Position numbers and translations under genes: made by a program. The notes below the pieces were generated by a model. It was not told the DNA's origin and searched no databases. It worked only from the letters and a program-made list of their open reading frames with translations. Below are positions 1 through 7,446 of a stretch of 21,932 nucleotides of DNA, piece after piece (positions within the stretch are counted from its first letter, which is position 1; each line of letters begins with the position of its first letter). The DNA is taken from assembly GCA_900552145.1 (NCBI GenBank), contig URYW01000023.1:1-21932 (forward strand), given 5' to 3'. This stretch comes from an uncultured Collinsella sp. Its GTDB lineage: Bacteria; Actinomycetota; Coriobacteriia; Coriobacteriales; Coriobacteriaceae.

Positions 1-587
1 TGCAGATCTATCTGATCCGGCACGGCCAGACGGCCGGAAACGCGCGGCGGCGCTATATCGGCAGCACCGATCAGCCGCTGACGCCGGAGGGCGCGGAGGG
101 CGCGAAGGCGGCCGGTGCGCGGCGCAGCGTCCGGAGCGTTTTTGTGACGCCGCTCGTGCGGACGCAGCAGACGGCGCGCATCCTCTTCCCGAAGGCGGAG
201 CTTATGGCGTGCCCTGGTCTGCGCGAGATGGATTTCGGCGACTTCGAGGGGCGAAGCGCCGCCGAGCTTAAAGAGGATGCGCGCTACCGCGCCTGGGTAG
301 ACTCCTGGTGCGAGACGCGCTGCCCGCATGGCGAGGGCAAGAGCGATTTCACTCGCCGCGTCCTCGCGGCGTTTAAGGAGGCGTGCGAATCGGAGCGCGC
401 CCAGGGGAGTGGGCGCGCCGTCTTCGTCGTTCACGCGGGTACCGTGAAAGCGCTGCTCTCCGAGCTAGCTGTCCCGAAAATGGAATACTTCGACGTGCAT
501 ACCGAGCCGGGCGGCGCATGGGCCGCCACCTGGAATGGGCGCTGCCTTCGCGACGTTCGCCCCGCTTCGGGGGGCGATGCCCGGTGA
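1..587 (+). CDS. cobC: histidine phosphatase, probable alpha-ribazole phosphatase (first base of start codon outside window)
   Basis: The reading frame opens at the very first bases: 'tg' followed by codons for QIYLIRHGQT, so the start codon is almost certainly an ATG or GTG whose first base lies just left of the window. The protein is about 195 residues, normal for the phosphoglycerate-mutase-like histidine phosphatase family. The RHG motif with the phosphate-accepting histidine is at about residues 7-9, and the second catalytic histidine is in VVHAGT near residue 148. The family acts on many phosphoesters. The assignment to dephosphorylation of alpha-ribazole 5'-phosphate (or adenosylcobalamin 5'-phosphate) is inferred from position: it overlaps the start of cbiB and heads a run of cobalamin genes. 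The stop TGA at 585-587 overlaps the ATG of the next gene, implying translational coupling. A general phosphatase is possible, but the context makes CobC the best call. Confidence 0.82.
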   Translation, partial: QIYLIRHGQTAGNARRRYIGSTDQPLTPEGAEGAKAAGARRSVRSVFVTPLVRTQQTARILFPKAELMACPGLREMDFGDFEGRSAAELKEDARYRAWVDSWCETRCPHGEGKSDFTRRVLAAFKEACESERAQGSGRAVFVVHAGTVKALLSELAVPKMEYFDVHTEPGGAWAATWNGRCLRDVRPASGGDAR

Positions 588-1687
588 TGACGATTCTTGC
601 CGTCGCCGCCGGGTTCGCGGCCGACCTTGCCTTCGGCGACCCGCGCTGGCTTCCCCATCCCGTCGTCGCCATGGGGCGCGCGATCATGTGGGCCGAAGGC
701 CGCCTGCGGGGCACATTCCCGCAAACGTCCGCGGGCACGCGCGCCGCAGGGCTTGTGCTCGCCGTGTCGCTTCCGCTTGCGTGTTGGCTTTTGACCTGGG
801 GAATCCTGCATCTTTGCGGCATGGTTCACCCCGGCTTGCGCTTTGTGGCCGAGGCAGGGGCGAGCTATCAGATTCTCGCGGCATGCGAGCTGCGCCGCCA
901 GAGCCTGGCCGTGGCCCGCGCGTTCTCGAAGGGCGGCCTTGTCGCGGCGCGCGAAGCCGTCGGGCTCATCGTGGGACGCGACACGTCTGTTCTCGACGAG
1001 CAGGGCGTTGCGCGCGCCGCCGTGGAAACGGTGGCGGAGAACGCGAGCGACGGCGTCATCGCGCCGCTTTTTTATCTTATGATCGGGGGTGCGCCCTTGG
1101 GCATGGCGTACAAGGCAGTGAACACGCTCGACAGCATGGTGGGCTACAAAAACGAGCGCTACATCGACTTCGGCAGCGCCTCGGCGCGCCTCGACGATGC
1201 GGTGAACTGGATTCCCTCGCGCTTATCGGCCCTGCTCATGATCGCCGTGTGCCCGATCGTCGGGCTTGACGCGCGCGGGGCGGCGCGCATCTGGCGCCGC
1301 GACAGGCGTCGCCATGCGAGCCCCAACTCGGCGCAGACCGAGTCAGCGTGCGCGGGCGCGCTCGGGCTGCGCCTGGCAGGACCTGCGGTGTATTTCGGCA
1401 AGCTCGTTGAGAAACCGACGATAGGCGACGCGTCCCGTGAAATCGAGTGGGGCGACATCGCCCGGGCGACAAGGCTCATGCTCGCCGCGTCCGTATGCGC
1501 GCTCGTCGCCTTCGTCGCCGCGCGCGCGGCGGTCGGGCTCGCCGTGGTGGCGATGGCAGGAGGGAAGACCACGCCGCGTCCCGGGCTGCCGGGGGAATCC
1601 TGCGCGCCCGTGCGCATGGGGGCAGTTCGCAATCGCTCGGCATCGCTTGCGAAGGGGGCGCCTCCGACCTCATTGACTTCTCGGTGA
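587..1687 (+). CDS. cbiB: adenosylcobinamide-phosphate synthase CbiB
   Basis: This is an integral membrane protein that joins the aminopropanol (phosphate) linker to adenosylcobyric acid. The ATG at 587 overlaps the preceding stop (ATGA), and the conserved N-terminus (ADLAFGDPRWLPHPVVAMG) starts at once. A GTG at 584 is the only close alternative. Family landmarks are ENASDGVIAPLFY (near residue 155) and the AYKAVNTLDSMVGYKNERY segment (near residue 180). Several hydrophobic stretches, including ones near residues 50-70 and 300-325, fit a multi-pass membrane protein. At 366 residues it is longer than the roughly 310-325 usual for the family. After the last hydrophobic stretch, about 45 residues of low-complexity, arginine- and glycine-rich sequence overlap the coding region of cobD in another frame, so the true C-terminus may be nearer position 1560 (see the finding on this junction). 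Confidence 0.88.
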   Translation: MTILAVAAGFAADLAFGDPRWLPHPVVAMGRAIMWAEGRLRGTFPQTSAGTRAAGLVLAVSLPLACWLLTWGILHLCGMVHPGLRFVAEAGASYQILAACELRRQSLAVARAFSKGGLVAAREAVGLIVGRDTSVLDEQGVARAAVETVAENASDGVIAPLFYLMIGGAPLGMAYKAVNTLDSMVGYKNERYIDFGSASARLDDAVNWIPSRLSALLMIAVCPIVGLDARGAARIWRRDRRRHASPNSAQTESACAGALGLRLAGPAVYFGKLVEKPTIGDASREIEWGDIARATRLMLAASVCALVAFVAARAAVGLAVVAMAGGKTTPRPGLPGESCAPVRMGAVRNRSASLAKGAPPTSLTSR

Positions 1688-2781
1688 ACGTGAATCCGGC
1701 AGGCCCCTCGCCGCGCGCCGTCGCCGCAGCTTGCAAGGCGCTTTCTCGAATCGACGCCTACCCCGATAGGGAAAGCCGCGCCCTCGTTCGCGCCCTAGCG
1801 CGCGCCCAGGGCATTCCCGAAGATACTATCGTCTGCGGCGCGGGCGCGTCCGACATCATCTGGCGGCTCGCCGCGGCGGTGCGCCCGAAACGCATCGTCG
1901 TGTGCGCGCCGACGTTCACAGAATATGCGGAGGCGGCAGCGTACTACGGCGCATGCGTGCAGGAGTTCCCGCGCTCCGATGCGGTCGACTTCGACGTGCC
2001 CGCCTCCGTCGCCCGCGCGATCGAGGGGCCGGGAGACGTGGCGTACCTCTGCAATCCGAACAACCCGACGGGGCGCCTCGTCGATCCCCGCGTGATCGAT
2101 GCCGCGGTTTGCCGCTGCGAGCAGGTGGGAGCGCTGCTCGTCGTGGACGAGTGCTTCCTCGGATTTGCGCCCGACGCCCGCGAAAGGAGCGTGGCCGCAC
2201 GCGCCGCGTGTTCGCGCCATGTGGCCGTGCTCTCCGCGTTCACAAAGCTCTACGGAATGGCGGGGTTGCGGTTGGGATATCTGGTCAGCGGAAACGCCAA
2301 ACTCATCGAGGGGATTCGCCGGGCGGGGCAGGCGTGGCCCGTCTCCTCGGTCGCCGAGGCCGCGGGCATCGCCGCCCTGGAAGACGTCGAATACGTCTCG
2401 CGCACGCGCGATGTATTGGCGGGCGAGCGAGCGTGGCTTTCCCACGAGCTCTCCTCGCTCGGGCTTTCCGTCGTGCCGTCGGATGCGAACTTCCTTTTAG
2501 TCCGCACGCCGGCGAAAGACATCCCCGAGCGTCTGTATAATCAGGGGGTTTTGGTCCGCACGTGCGACTCGTTTTCGGTACTGTCCCGTTTCTGGTGCCG
2601 CGTCGCGGTGCGCACGCGCAAGGAGAACGCCCGGCTTGCGATGGCGTTCAGCCGCGCGCTTCGGGCGGAAGGCGCATCGGGCGAAGGCGAACCCGACGAA
2701 CGGGGCGGCGCTTCTTGTAGCGGCGCGATGGCTGGCGCGGATGGCCGAGGCTCGGCGAAGGGGGTCGATACCCGTGGGTAG
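1495..2781 (+). CDS. cobD: threonine-phosphate decarboxylase / histidinol-phosphate aminotransferase-like CobD (start uncertain)
   Basis: This is a PLP-dependent fold-type I enzyme. CobD decarboxylates L-threonine O-3-phosphate to (R)-1-amino-2-propanol phosphate, the linker attached by CbiB. Homology begins at the AHGGSSQSLGI segment (codons from about 1612) and continues through DFSVNVNPAGP, YLCNPNNPTGRL and VVDECFLGF. The presumed PLP lysine in AFTKLYGMAGLRLGY is codon 2245-2247. No ATG, GTG or TTG lies in frame between the ATG at 1495 and the GTG at 1684. A start at 1495 adds an unlikely arginine-rich leader read through cbiB in another frame. A start at 1684 forms a GTGA overlap with the cbiB stop but cuts into conserved sequence. 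The only good ribosome-binding motif nearby, AGGAGG at 1558-1563, fits neither. The C-terminal 40 residues are glycine-rich and poorly conserved in appearance. The function is secure; the start is not. Confidence 0.85.
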   Translation: MRARRLRRRARGGRARRGGDGRREDHAASRAAGGILRARAHGGSSQSLGIACEGGASDLIDFSVNVNPAGPSPRAVAAACKALSRIDAYPDRESRALVRALARAQGIPEDTIVCGAGASDIIWRLAAAVRPKRIVVCAPTFTEYAEAAAYYGACVQEFPRSDAVDFDVPASVARAIEGPGDVAYLCNPNNPTGRLVDPRVIDAAVCRCEQVGALLVVDECFLGFAPDARERSVAARAACSRHVAVLSAFTKLYGMAGLRLGYLVSGNAKLIEGIRRAGQAWPVSSVAEAAGIAALEDVEYVSRTRDVLAGERAWLSHELSSLGLSVVPSDANFLLVRTPAKDIPERLYNQGVLVRTCDSFSVLSRFWCRVAVRTRKENARLAMAFSRALRAEGASGEGEPDERGGASCSGAMAGADGRGSAKGVDTRG

Positions 2782-4273
2782 GGCGAAGCCCATCATGATC
2801 CAGGGCACCATGTCGAACGCGGGGAAGAGCCTGCTTGCGGCGGGGCTGTGCCGCGTGCTTGCGCAGGACGGCCTGCGCGTGGCTCCCTTCAAGAGCCAGA
2901 ACATGGCGCTCAACAGCGGTGTCACGGCCGACGGGCTCGAGATGGGGCGCGCCCAGATCATGCAGGCCGAGGCGTGCGGCATCGCGCCCGACGTGCGCAT
3001 GAACCCCATCCTGCTCAAGCCCGAAAGCGACCACCGAAGCCAGCTCATCGTGGCCGGCAAGGCGCAGGGAGCCTTCGCTGCGAGGGACTACTTCGCGCGA
3101 AAGAAGGCGCTCATGCCGCAGATTTTGGAGGCGTTCGATTCGCTCGCGGAGGAAAACGACGTCATCGTCATCGAGGGCGCCGGCAGCCCCGTCGAAATCA
3201 ACCTTGCCGAAAACGACATCGTCAACATGGGGCTCGCGCGCGCCGTGTCTTCCCCCGTGCTGCTCGCGGGCGACATCGACCCAGGTGGGGTGTTTGCCCA
3301 GCTCTACGGCACGGTCGCGCTCTTTGCACCCGAGGATCGCGCGCTTTTGCGGGGGCTTGTGGTGAACAAGTTCCGCGGCGATGTGGAAATCCTGCGCCCG
3401 GGTTTGGCCCCGCTCGAGAAGATGTGCGGGGTTCCCGTCGTGGGGGTCGTGCCGTATCTTACGCTCGCCCTGGACGACGAGGACTCGCTCGCGCCGCGCC
3501 TATCTGCCCGCGAGGCGCGCGGCGTCGTCGACGTCGCCGTCGTGCGCCTTCCGCATCTGTCGAACTTCACCGACTTCGACCCGCTTTCGCGCGTGCCCGG
3601 CGTGGGCGTGCGCTACGTTTCCTCGACGACCGATCTGGGTCGACCCGACCTGGTGGTGCTCCCCGGCTCGAAGACCACGCTCGACGACGCGCGCTGGCTT
3701 GCGGCTAGCGGCATCGGAGCCTGTGTACGCGCGCTTTCGGGCGCGGGCACGCCGGTGCTCGGCATATGCGGAGGCTACCAGCTTTTGGGAGACGAGCTTT
3801 CCGATCCGCACGGCAGAGAAGGCGCTGGCACCGCGCGCGGGCTCGGGCTCATCCCTGCAAGTACGGTGTTCAAGGAGGAAAAGCGCCTCGCCCAGTCGGA
3901 GCTTCGCATCACGGGCGCCCAAGGCGCGTTCTCGGTGTGGAACGGCATGACGGCTCGCGGGTACGAGATTCACGACGGCGAAACGACCGTCTCCTGCGCC
4001 CCTGCGGGCACGATTGGCGGCAAACCAGAAGGCGCGGCCTGCGGAAACGTGTTCGGAACCTATCTCCACGGCCTGTTCGACGAACCGGGGGTGGCACTCG
4101 CCCTCGCGCGCTCGCTCGCGCGCATGCGCGGCCTGCCCGAGAGCGTCGTGGGTGCTGAGGGCGCGGTGTCCGCGGCCGATCACCGTGCGCGCGAGTTCGA
4201 CCGCCTGGCCGACTCCGTGCGCGGGGCGCTCGACATGGAGTATGTCTACCGCATTATCGAGGAGGGCGTATGA
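2774..4273 (+). CDS. cobQ: adenosylcobyric acid synthase (glutamine-hydrolysing) CobQ/CbiP
   Basis: CobQ amidates the b, d, e and g carboxyl side chains of adenosylcobyrinate a,c-diamide, using ATP and glutamine. I place the start at GTG 2774, which overlaps the cobD stop and gives VGRAKPIMIQGTMSNAGKS, close to the usual beginning of the family. ATG 2795 is possible but trims the N-terminus. Upstream 'aaggggg' (2758-2764) can serve as ribosome-binding site. The protein is 499 residues, a typical length. The N-terminal dethiobiotin-synthetase-like ATPase domain has the modified P-loop near residues 14-20 and APFKSQNMALNSGV after it. The C-terminal type I glutamine amidotransferase domain has the nucleophile Cys332 in GICGGYQLLG and His432 in TYLHGLFDEP. 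The stop overlaps the next ATG (ATGA). Full-length CobQ rather than CobB/CbiA is indicated by the GSKTTLDD motif and N-terminal signature. Confidence 0.95.
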   Translation: MGRAKPIMIQGTMSNAGKSLLAAGLCRVLAQDGLRVAPFKSQNMALNSGVTADGLEMGRAQIMQAEACGIAPDVRMNPILLKPESDHRSQLIVAGKAQGAFAARDYFARKKALMPQILEAFDSLAEENDVIVIEGAGSPVEINLAENDIVNMGLARAVSSPVLLAGDIDPGGVFAQLYGTVALFAPEDRALLRGLVVNKFRGDVEILRPGLAPLEKMCGVPVVGVVPYLTLALDDEDSLAPRLSAREARGVVDVAVVRLPHLSNFTDFDPLSRVPGVGVRYVSSTTDLGRPDLVVLPGSKTTLDDARWLAASGIGACVRALSGAGTPVLGICGGYQLLGDELSDPHGREGAGTARGLGLIPASTVFKEEKRLAQSELRITGAQGAFSVWNGMTARGYEIHDGETTVSCAPAGTIGGKPEGAACGNVFGTYLHGLFDEPGVALALARSLARMRGLPESVVGAEGAVSAADHRAREFDRLADSVRGALDMEYVYRIIEEGV

Positions 4274-4785
4274 TCCACGTGTATCATGGCGACGGCAAAG
4301 GCAAGACCACGGCGGCGATGGGCCTCGCCCTTCGCATGCTCGCCGCAGGCCGCCGCGTCGTCGTCGTGCAGTTCCTGAAAGACGGCGAAAGCGGGGAGGC
4401 GCGCCTGCTCGCCGATCATTTCGGCGTGCCCGTGTTCGCGGGGAAGGCGTCGGACAAGTTTACCTGGTCAATGACGTCGGAAGAACTTGCCGCGACGCGC
4501 GAGCTGCACGATAGGAACCTCGCTTCCGCGCTCGCCGAGCTCGAGGGCGCGCAGGAGGGGCTGCTCGTGCTCGACGAGGCGCTCGACGCGCTTTCGAAGG
4601 GGCTTGTCGACGAGGCGCTCGTGGACCGCGCGCTCGATATGTCCGCGCGCGGCGTCGAAGTAGCGCTTACCGGGCGCGCGCCTTCCCGCAAGATCGTGGA
4701 GAAGGCCGACTACATAACCGAGATGCGGTGCGAGAAACACCCCTACGAGCAGGGGATATGTGCAAGGGAAGGAGTGGAGTACTAG
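4270..4785 (+). CDS. cobA: corrinoid adenosyltransferase CobA/CobO (BtuR type)
   Basis: This cytosolic enzyme transfers the 5'-deoxyadenosyl group of ATP to the cobalt of Co(I) corrinoids, in de novo synthesis (cob(I)yrinate a,c-diamide) and in salvage. The 171-residue length is usual for the BtuR/CobO family. The inverted-use P-loop GDGKGKTT lies at residues 7-14, preceded by the typical IHVYHG. Further family marks are VVVVQFLKDG near residue 36, the LLVLDEALDAL acidic motif near residue 98, and the ALTGRAPSRKIVEKADYITEM stretch near residue 135. The ATG overlaps the cobQ stop by four bases, so the two are probably translationally coupled. Next to cobQ this order makes sense, because CobQ uses an adenosylated substrate. 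Confidence 0.94.
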   Translation: MIHVYHGDGKGKTTAAMGLALRMLAAGRRVVVVQFLKDGESGEARLLADHFGVPVFAGKASDKFTWSMTSEELAATRELHDRNLASALAELEGAQEGLLVLDEALDALSKGLVDEALVDRALDMSARGVEVALTGRAPSRKIVEKADYITEMRCEKHPYEQGICAREGVEY

Positions 4786-5427
4786 ATGGATTCTAAGGAG
4801 ATGGCGCCCGGCGACATCGAACGGCGCAGCTTCGAGATGATTACCGAGGAGCTCGGCGGCCGCACGTTCCCGCCGCTCGAAGAGCCCGTCGTGAAGCGCG
4901 TCATCCACACCACTGCCGACTTCTCGTACGCCGATTCCCTCGTGTTCACCCATGACGCCGCGCACTGTGCGCTCGACGCACTGCGCGCAGGGGCCACGGT
5001 GCTCACCGACACGAACATGGCGCTCGCAGGCATAAGCAAGCCCGCGCTCGCGAAGCTCGGCTGCAAGGCCGTGTGCTACATGGCCGACCCTGATGTCGCC
5101 GCGGCTGCGCGCGCCGCGGGCACGACTCGCGCCGTTGCGAGCATGGACAAAGCTTGCGGCATCGAGGGTCCGCTCATCGTGGCCGTCGGCAACGCTCCCA
5201 CAGCACTTCTGCGCCTCGCCGAGCTCATGGACGCGGGGAAGATCGCGCCCGCGCTCGTCGTTGGAGTGCCGGTCGGGTTTGTGAACGTGGTCGAGGCGAA
5301 AGAGGAGCTACTCGCGCGACGCGTGCCGGCCATCGTCGCGAGGGGTCGCAAGGGCGGCTCGACCGTGGCGGCCGCCATTATGAACGCGCTGCTCTACCAG
5401 ATCACGCGCCCGGGCAGCCCGAAGTGA
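4786..5427 (+). CDS. cbiC: precorrin-8X (cobalt-precorrin-8) methylmutase CbiC/CobH
   Basis: CbiC moves the methyl group from C-11 to C-12 of the corrin ring, giving (cobalt-)hydrogenobyrinate. The protein has 213 residues, as expected. His41, in KRVIHTTADF, matches the catalytic histidine of the family. The segments VLTDTNMALAGI, AVGNAPTALLRL and GVPVGFVNVVEAKE are hallmark conserved regions, and the closing GRKGGSTVAAAIMNALLY is typical. The ATG follows the cobA stop (TAG) immediately, with GGAAGGAG at about 4768-4775 as ribosome-binding site. The sequence cannot tell the cobalt-early (CbiC) from the cobalt-late (CobH) pathway. Neighbours of the anaerobic type and the presumed gut anaerobe favour CbiC. 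Confidence 0.94.
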   Translation: MDSKEMAPGDIERRSFEMITEELGGRTFPPLEEPVVKRVIHTTADFSYADSLVFTHDAAHCALDALRAGATVLTDTNMALAGISKPALAKLGCKAVCYMADPDVAAAARAAGTTRAVASMDKACGIEGPLIVAVGNAPTALLRLAELMDAGKIAPALVVGVPVGFVNVVEAKEELLARRVPAIVARGRKGGSTVAAAIMNALLYQITRPGSPK

Positions 5428-6197
5428 CGGCGCCCGCATCCGCGCCGACGCTGCGCATCTTCGCTGGCACCACCGAGGGCCGCCTTCTGTGCGAATGGGC
5501 GAGCGAGGCGGGCATCCCCGCCCGTGCCTACGCGGCAACCGAGTACGGAGGCGAGCTTTTGGGCGAGCTTCCGGGCATCGAGGTGCATGCGGGCAGGCTC
5601 GACGAGGCCGACATGGAGCGCGAGCTTTCCGGCGCGCGCATCGTCGTCGACGCCACGCACCCCTTCGCAACGCTCGCAAGCGGCAACATCCGGGCCGCTT
5701 CGCTCGCCATGGGTGCACGATGCCTACGCCTTGCGCGCCCGGCCGAGGCGCTGCCCAAAGGCGTCGTGTCGGTCGCGTCGATCGCCTGCGCGGCGCGCTT
5801 TCTCTCCGAGAACCCGGGTCGCGCGCTTCTCACGACGGGGAGCAAGGAGCTTGCTCCCTACACACGCGTTGCCGATTTCGCGGAGCGCTTCTTCGTGCGT
5901 GTGCTCCCGCTGCCCGGTGCTATAACGAAGTGCATCGACGCGGGGTTTTCGCCGTCGCACGTCATCGGCATGCAGGGGCCCTTCACCCGCGAGCTCAACG
6001 AGGCGATGCTTCGGCAGGTGGGCGCCCAGTGGCTTGTGACCAAGGACTCGGGAACCGTAGGCGGCACGGCCGAGAAGATCGCCTCTGCGCGCGACGTGGG
6101 AGCGCGCTGTATCGTGGTCGCCCGTCCCGCCGAGGGAGGCGGGGCCCTTTCGCTTCGGGAAGTGGAAGACGCGCTCTTACAGGAGTTCGCGCGCTAG
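5424..6197 (+). CDS. cbiJ: precorrin-6A (cobalt-precorrin-6A) reductase CbiJ/CobK
   Basis: This NAD(P)H-dependent enzyme reduces the macrocycle of (cobalt-)precorrin-6A. The start is GTG 5424, overlapping the cbiC stop as GTGA. The frame is open further upstream, but the conserved TLRIFAGTTEGR nucleotide-binding motif begins only nine residues into this start, so the longer version is not credible. The 257-residue length is normal. Other family features are VVDATHPFA (Asp76), LLTTGSKEL near residue 135, ITKCIDAGFSPSHVIGMQGPF near residue 170 and WLVTKDSG near residue 205. It is the last gene of the cobalamin run. No strong hairpin with a T-tract follows, and only 34 bases separate its stop from the convergent, damaged end of the permease gene. 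Confidence 0.93.
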   Translation: MTAPASAPTLRIFAGTTEGRLLCEWASEAGIPARAYAATEYGGELLGELPGIEVHAGRLDEADMERELSGARIVVDATHPFATLASGNIRAASLAMGARCLRLARPAEALPKGVVSVASIACAARFLSENPGRALLTTGSKELAPYTRVADFAERFFVRVLPLPGAITKCIDAGFSPSHVIGMQGPFTRELNEAMLRQVGAQWLVTKDSGTVGGTAEKIASARDVGARCIVVARPAEGGGALSLREVEDALLQEFAR

Positions 6198-6231
6198 GCG
6201 CTCTAATTCACCGCAACTTGTTGGTGGTGAC

Positions 6232-7446
6232 TTACTGGTAGCGTAGGCATTCCACCGGGTCGAGCTTTGCGGCGCGTCGAGCGGGGTAGAAGCCAAAGAT
6301 TATTTTGATGAAGTATTAGTCGTCAAACGAGATCAACACGGTCGTAATGGAGAAGCTTGGCGTGATCGTCCCGGTGGCTCCAAACTCGCTCATGATGCCC
6401 GAGCTTGCGGCAAAGAACGTGAGCCCCCAGGCCAGCAGATAGCCAATCACGACGCCCAGAATGCCGCCAGTGACGCACAGCGCCGAGGACTCGGCCAAAA
6501 ACTGAGCGGTGATATCGCGACGACTGGCGCCCAGGGCACGGCGGATACCGATCTCGCGGATGCGCTCCGTTACGTTGGTGAGCATCATGTTCATAATGCC
6601 GATGCCGCCGACAAGCAGCGAGATGCTGGCGACAGCACCCATGATGAGCGAGAACGCGCCCATAAAGGAGTTGAGCGCATCGATGGCGCTTTTCATGGAT
6701 GTCGCCGATACACTGTCGTTCTCATCATCCTCCGCGATGCCCTTCATCGCGCGCACCTTGGACTCGATGGTCTTACAAAGCTCATCCATGTCCGTGCCCT
6801 CGGCGGCAAGTGCCGTCACGCTGGGGAATGAAGGATTTTCGTCGCCAAACAGCCCGGAGATGGTCTCGCGTGGCATATACAGCGTGAGCGAGCCCATGGA
6901 GTCGCTGCCGCCATCAATCACGCCTACAATCTGCGCCTCGCCGTTGGACACCTTGATGGCTTTCCCCAGCGCATCCTGTTCGTTGCCGTAAAGCTGATCG
7001 GCGCCGCCGCGGCTGATGAGCGCCACGCGCGAGCCTGATTGAGACTCGGCCTGGGAATAGGTACGCCCCGCAACGAGCTTGCTGGCCCCCACGGCGTCGA
7101 GCATGTCGCTATCGACACCCTGTGCCATGACGGTATAGCTTTTATCGCCGGTCTTGTACTCGGTATAGGCGCTGTCGACAATGCCGATCTGCTCTATCTG
7201 CGGCATCAGTTTTTGAAGCTTCTCGATGTCCGACTCGGTGAGTTCTTGCGACGAATAGATCTGAACCATACGAGCTGCATTGAGGCCCAGGCTGTTGACC
7301 AGGCTGTTTTGGATGCCGCCGATGAGCGAGGTCATGGCGATAACCGAGGCGATGCCGATGACAATGCCCAGGATGGTGAGCAGGCTGCGCCCCTTGTTGG
7401 CCTCGAGCGAGTGAAGGGCTTCCTGGATGAGATCGCGGGCGCTCAT
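6232..7446 (-). pseudogene. MacB/FtsX-type ABC transporter permease, interrupted by an in-frame TAA near its C-terminus
   Basis: The frame opens at ATG 7446 (ribosome-binding AAAGGAG just upstream; start overlaps the ATPase stop as ATGA). It encodes a MacB-like permease: TM1 at about residues 20-43, a large extracytoplasmic MacB_PCD domain, TM2 around 262-290 with LLVGGIGIMNMMLTNVTERIREIGIRRALGAS, and TM3 around 320-345. Translation stops at TAA 6316-6318 after 376 residues (ending VLISFDD). The same frame then continues for 28 codons to a natural TAA at 6232-6234 and encodes the standard family ending (IIFGFYPARRAAKLDPVECLRYQ). The stop falls inside TM4, and the codon count across the break matches a normal permease. 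The gene is therefore a recent nonsense form, or the product is truncated within TM4. A sequencing error is possible. The adaptor and ATPase genes upstream are intact. Confidence 0.8.

Noticed and set aside
383..586. N-terminal extension of CbiB upstream of 587
   Set aside because: It overlaps the end of the phosphatase gene in another frame, is arginine-rich, and the conserved CbiB beginning starts right at ATG 587.
6198..6231. Terminator between cbiJ and the permease end
   Set aside because: Only a weak, bulged stem (CACC...GGTG) can be drawn and no T-run follows.
6316..6318. Stop codon in the permease read as a recoded amino acid
   Set aside because: The codon is TAA, which is not used for selenocysteine or pyrrolysine, and no recoding structure is visible; a nonsense change is simpler.
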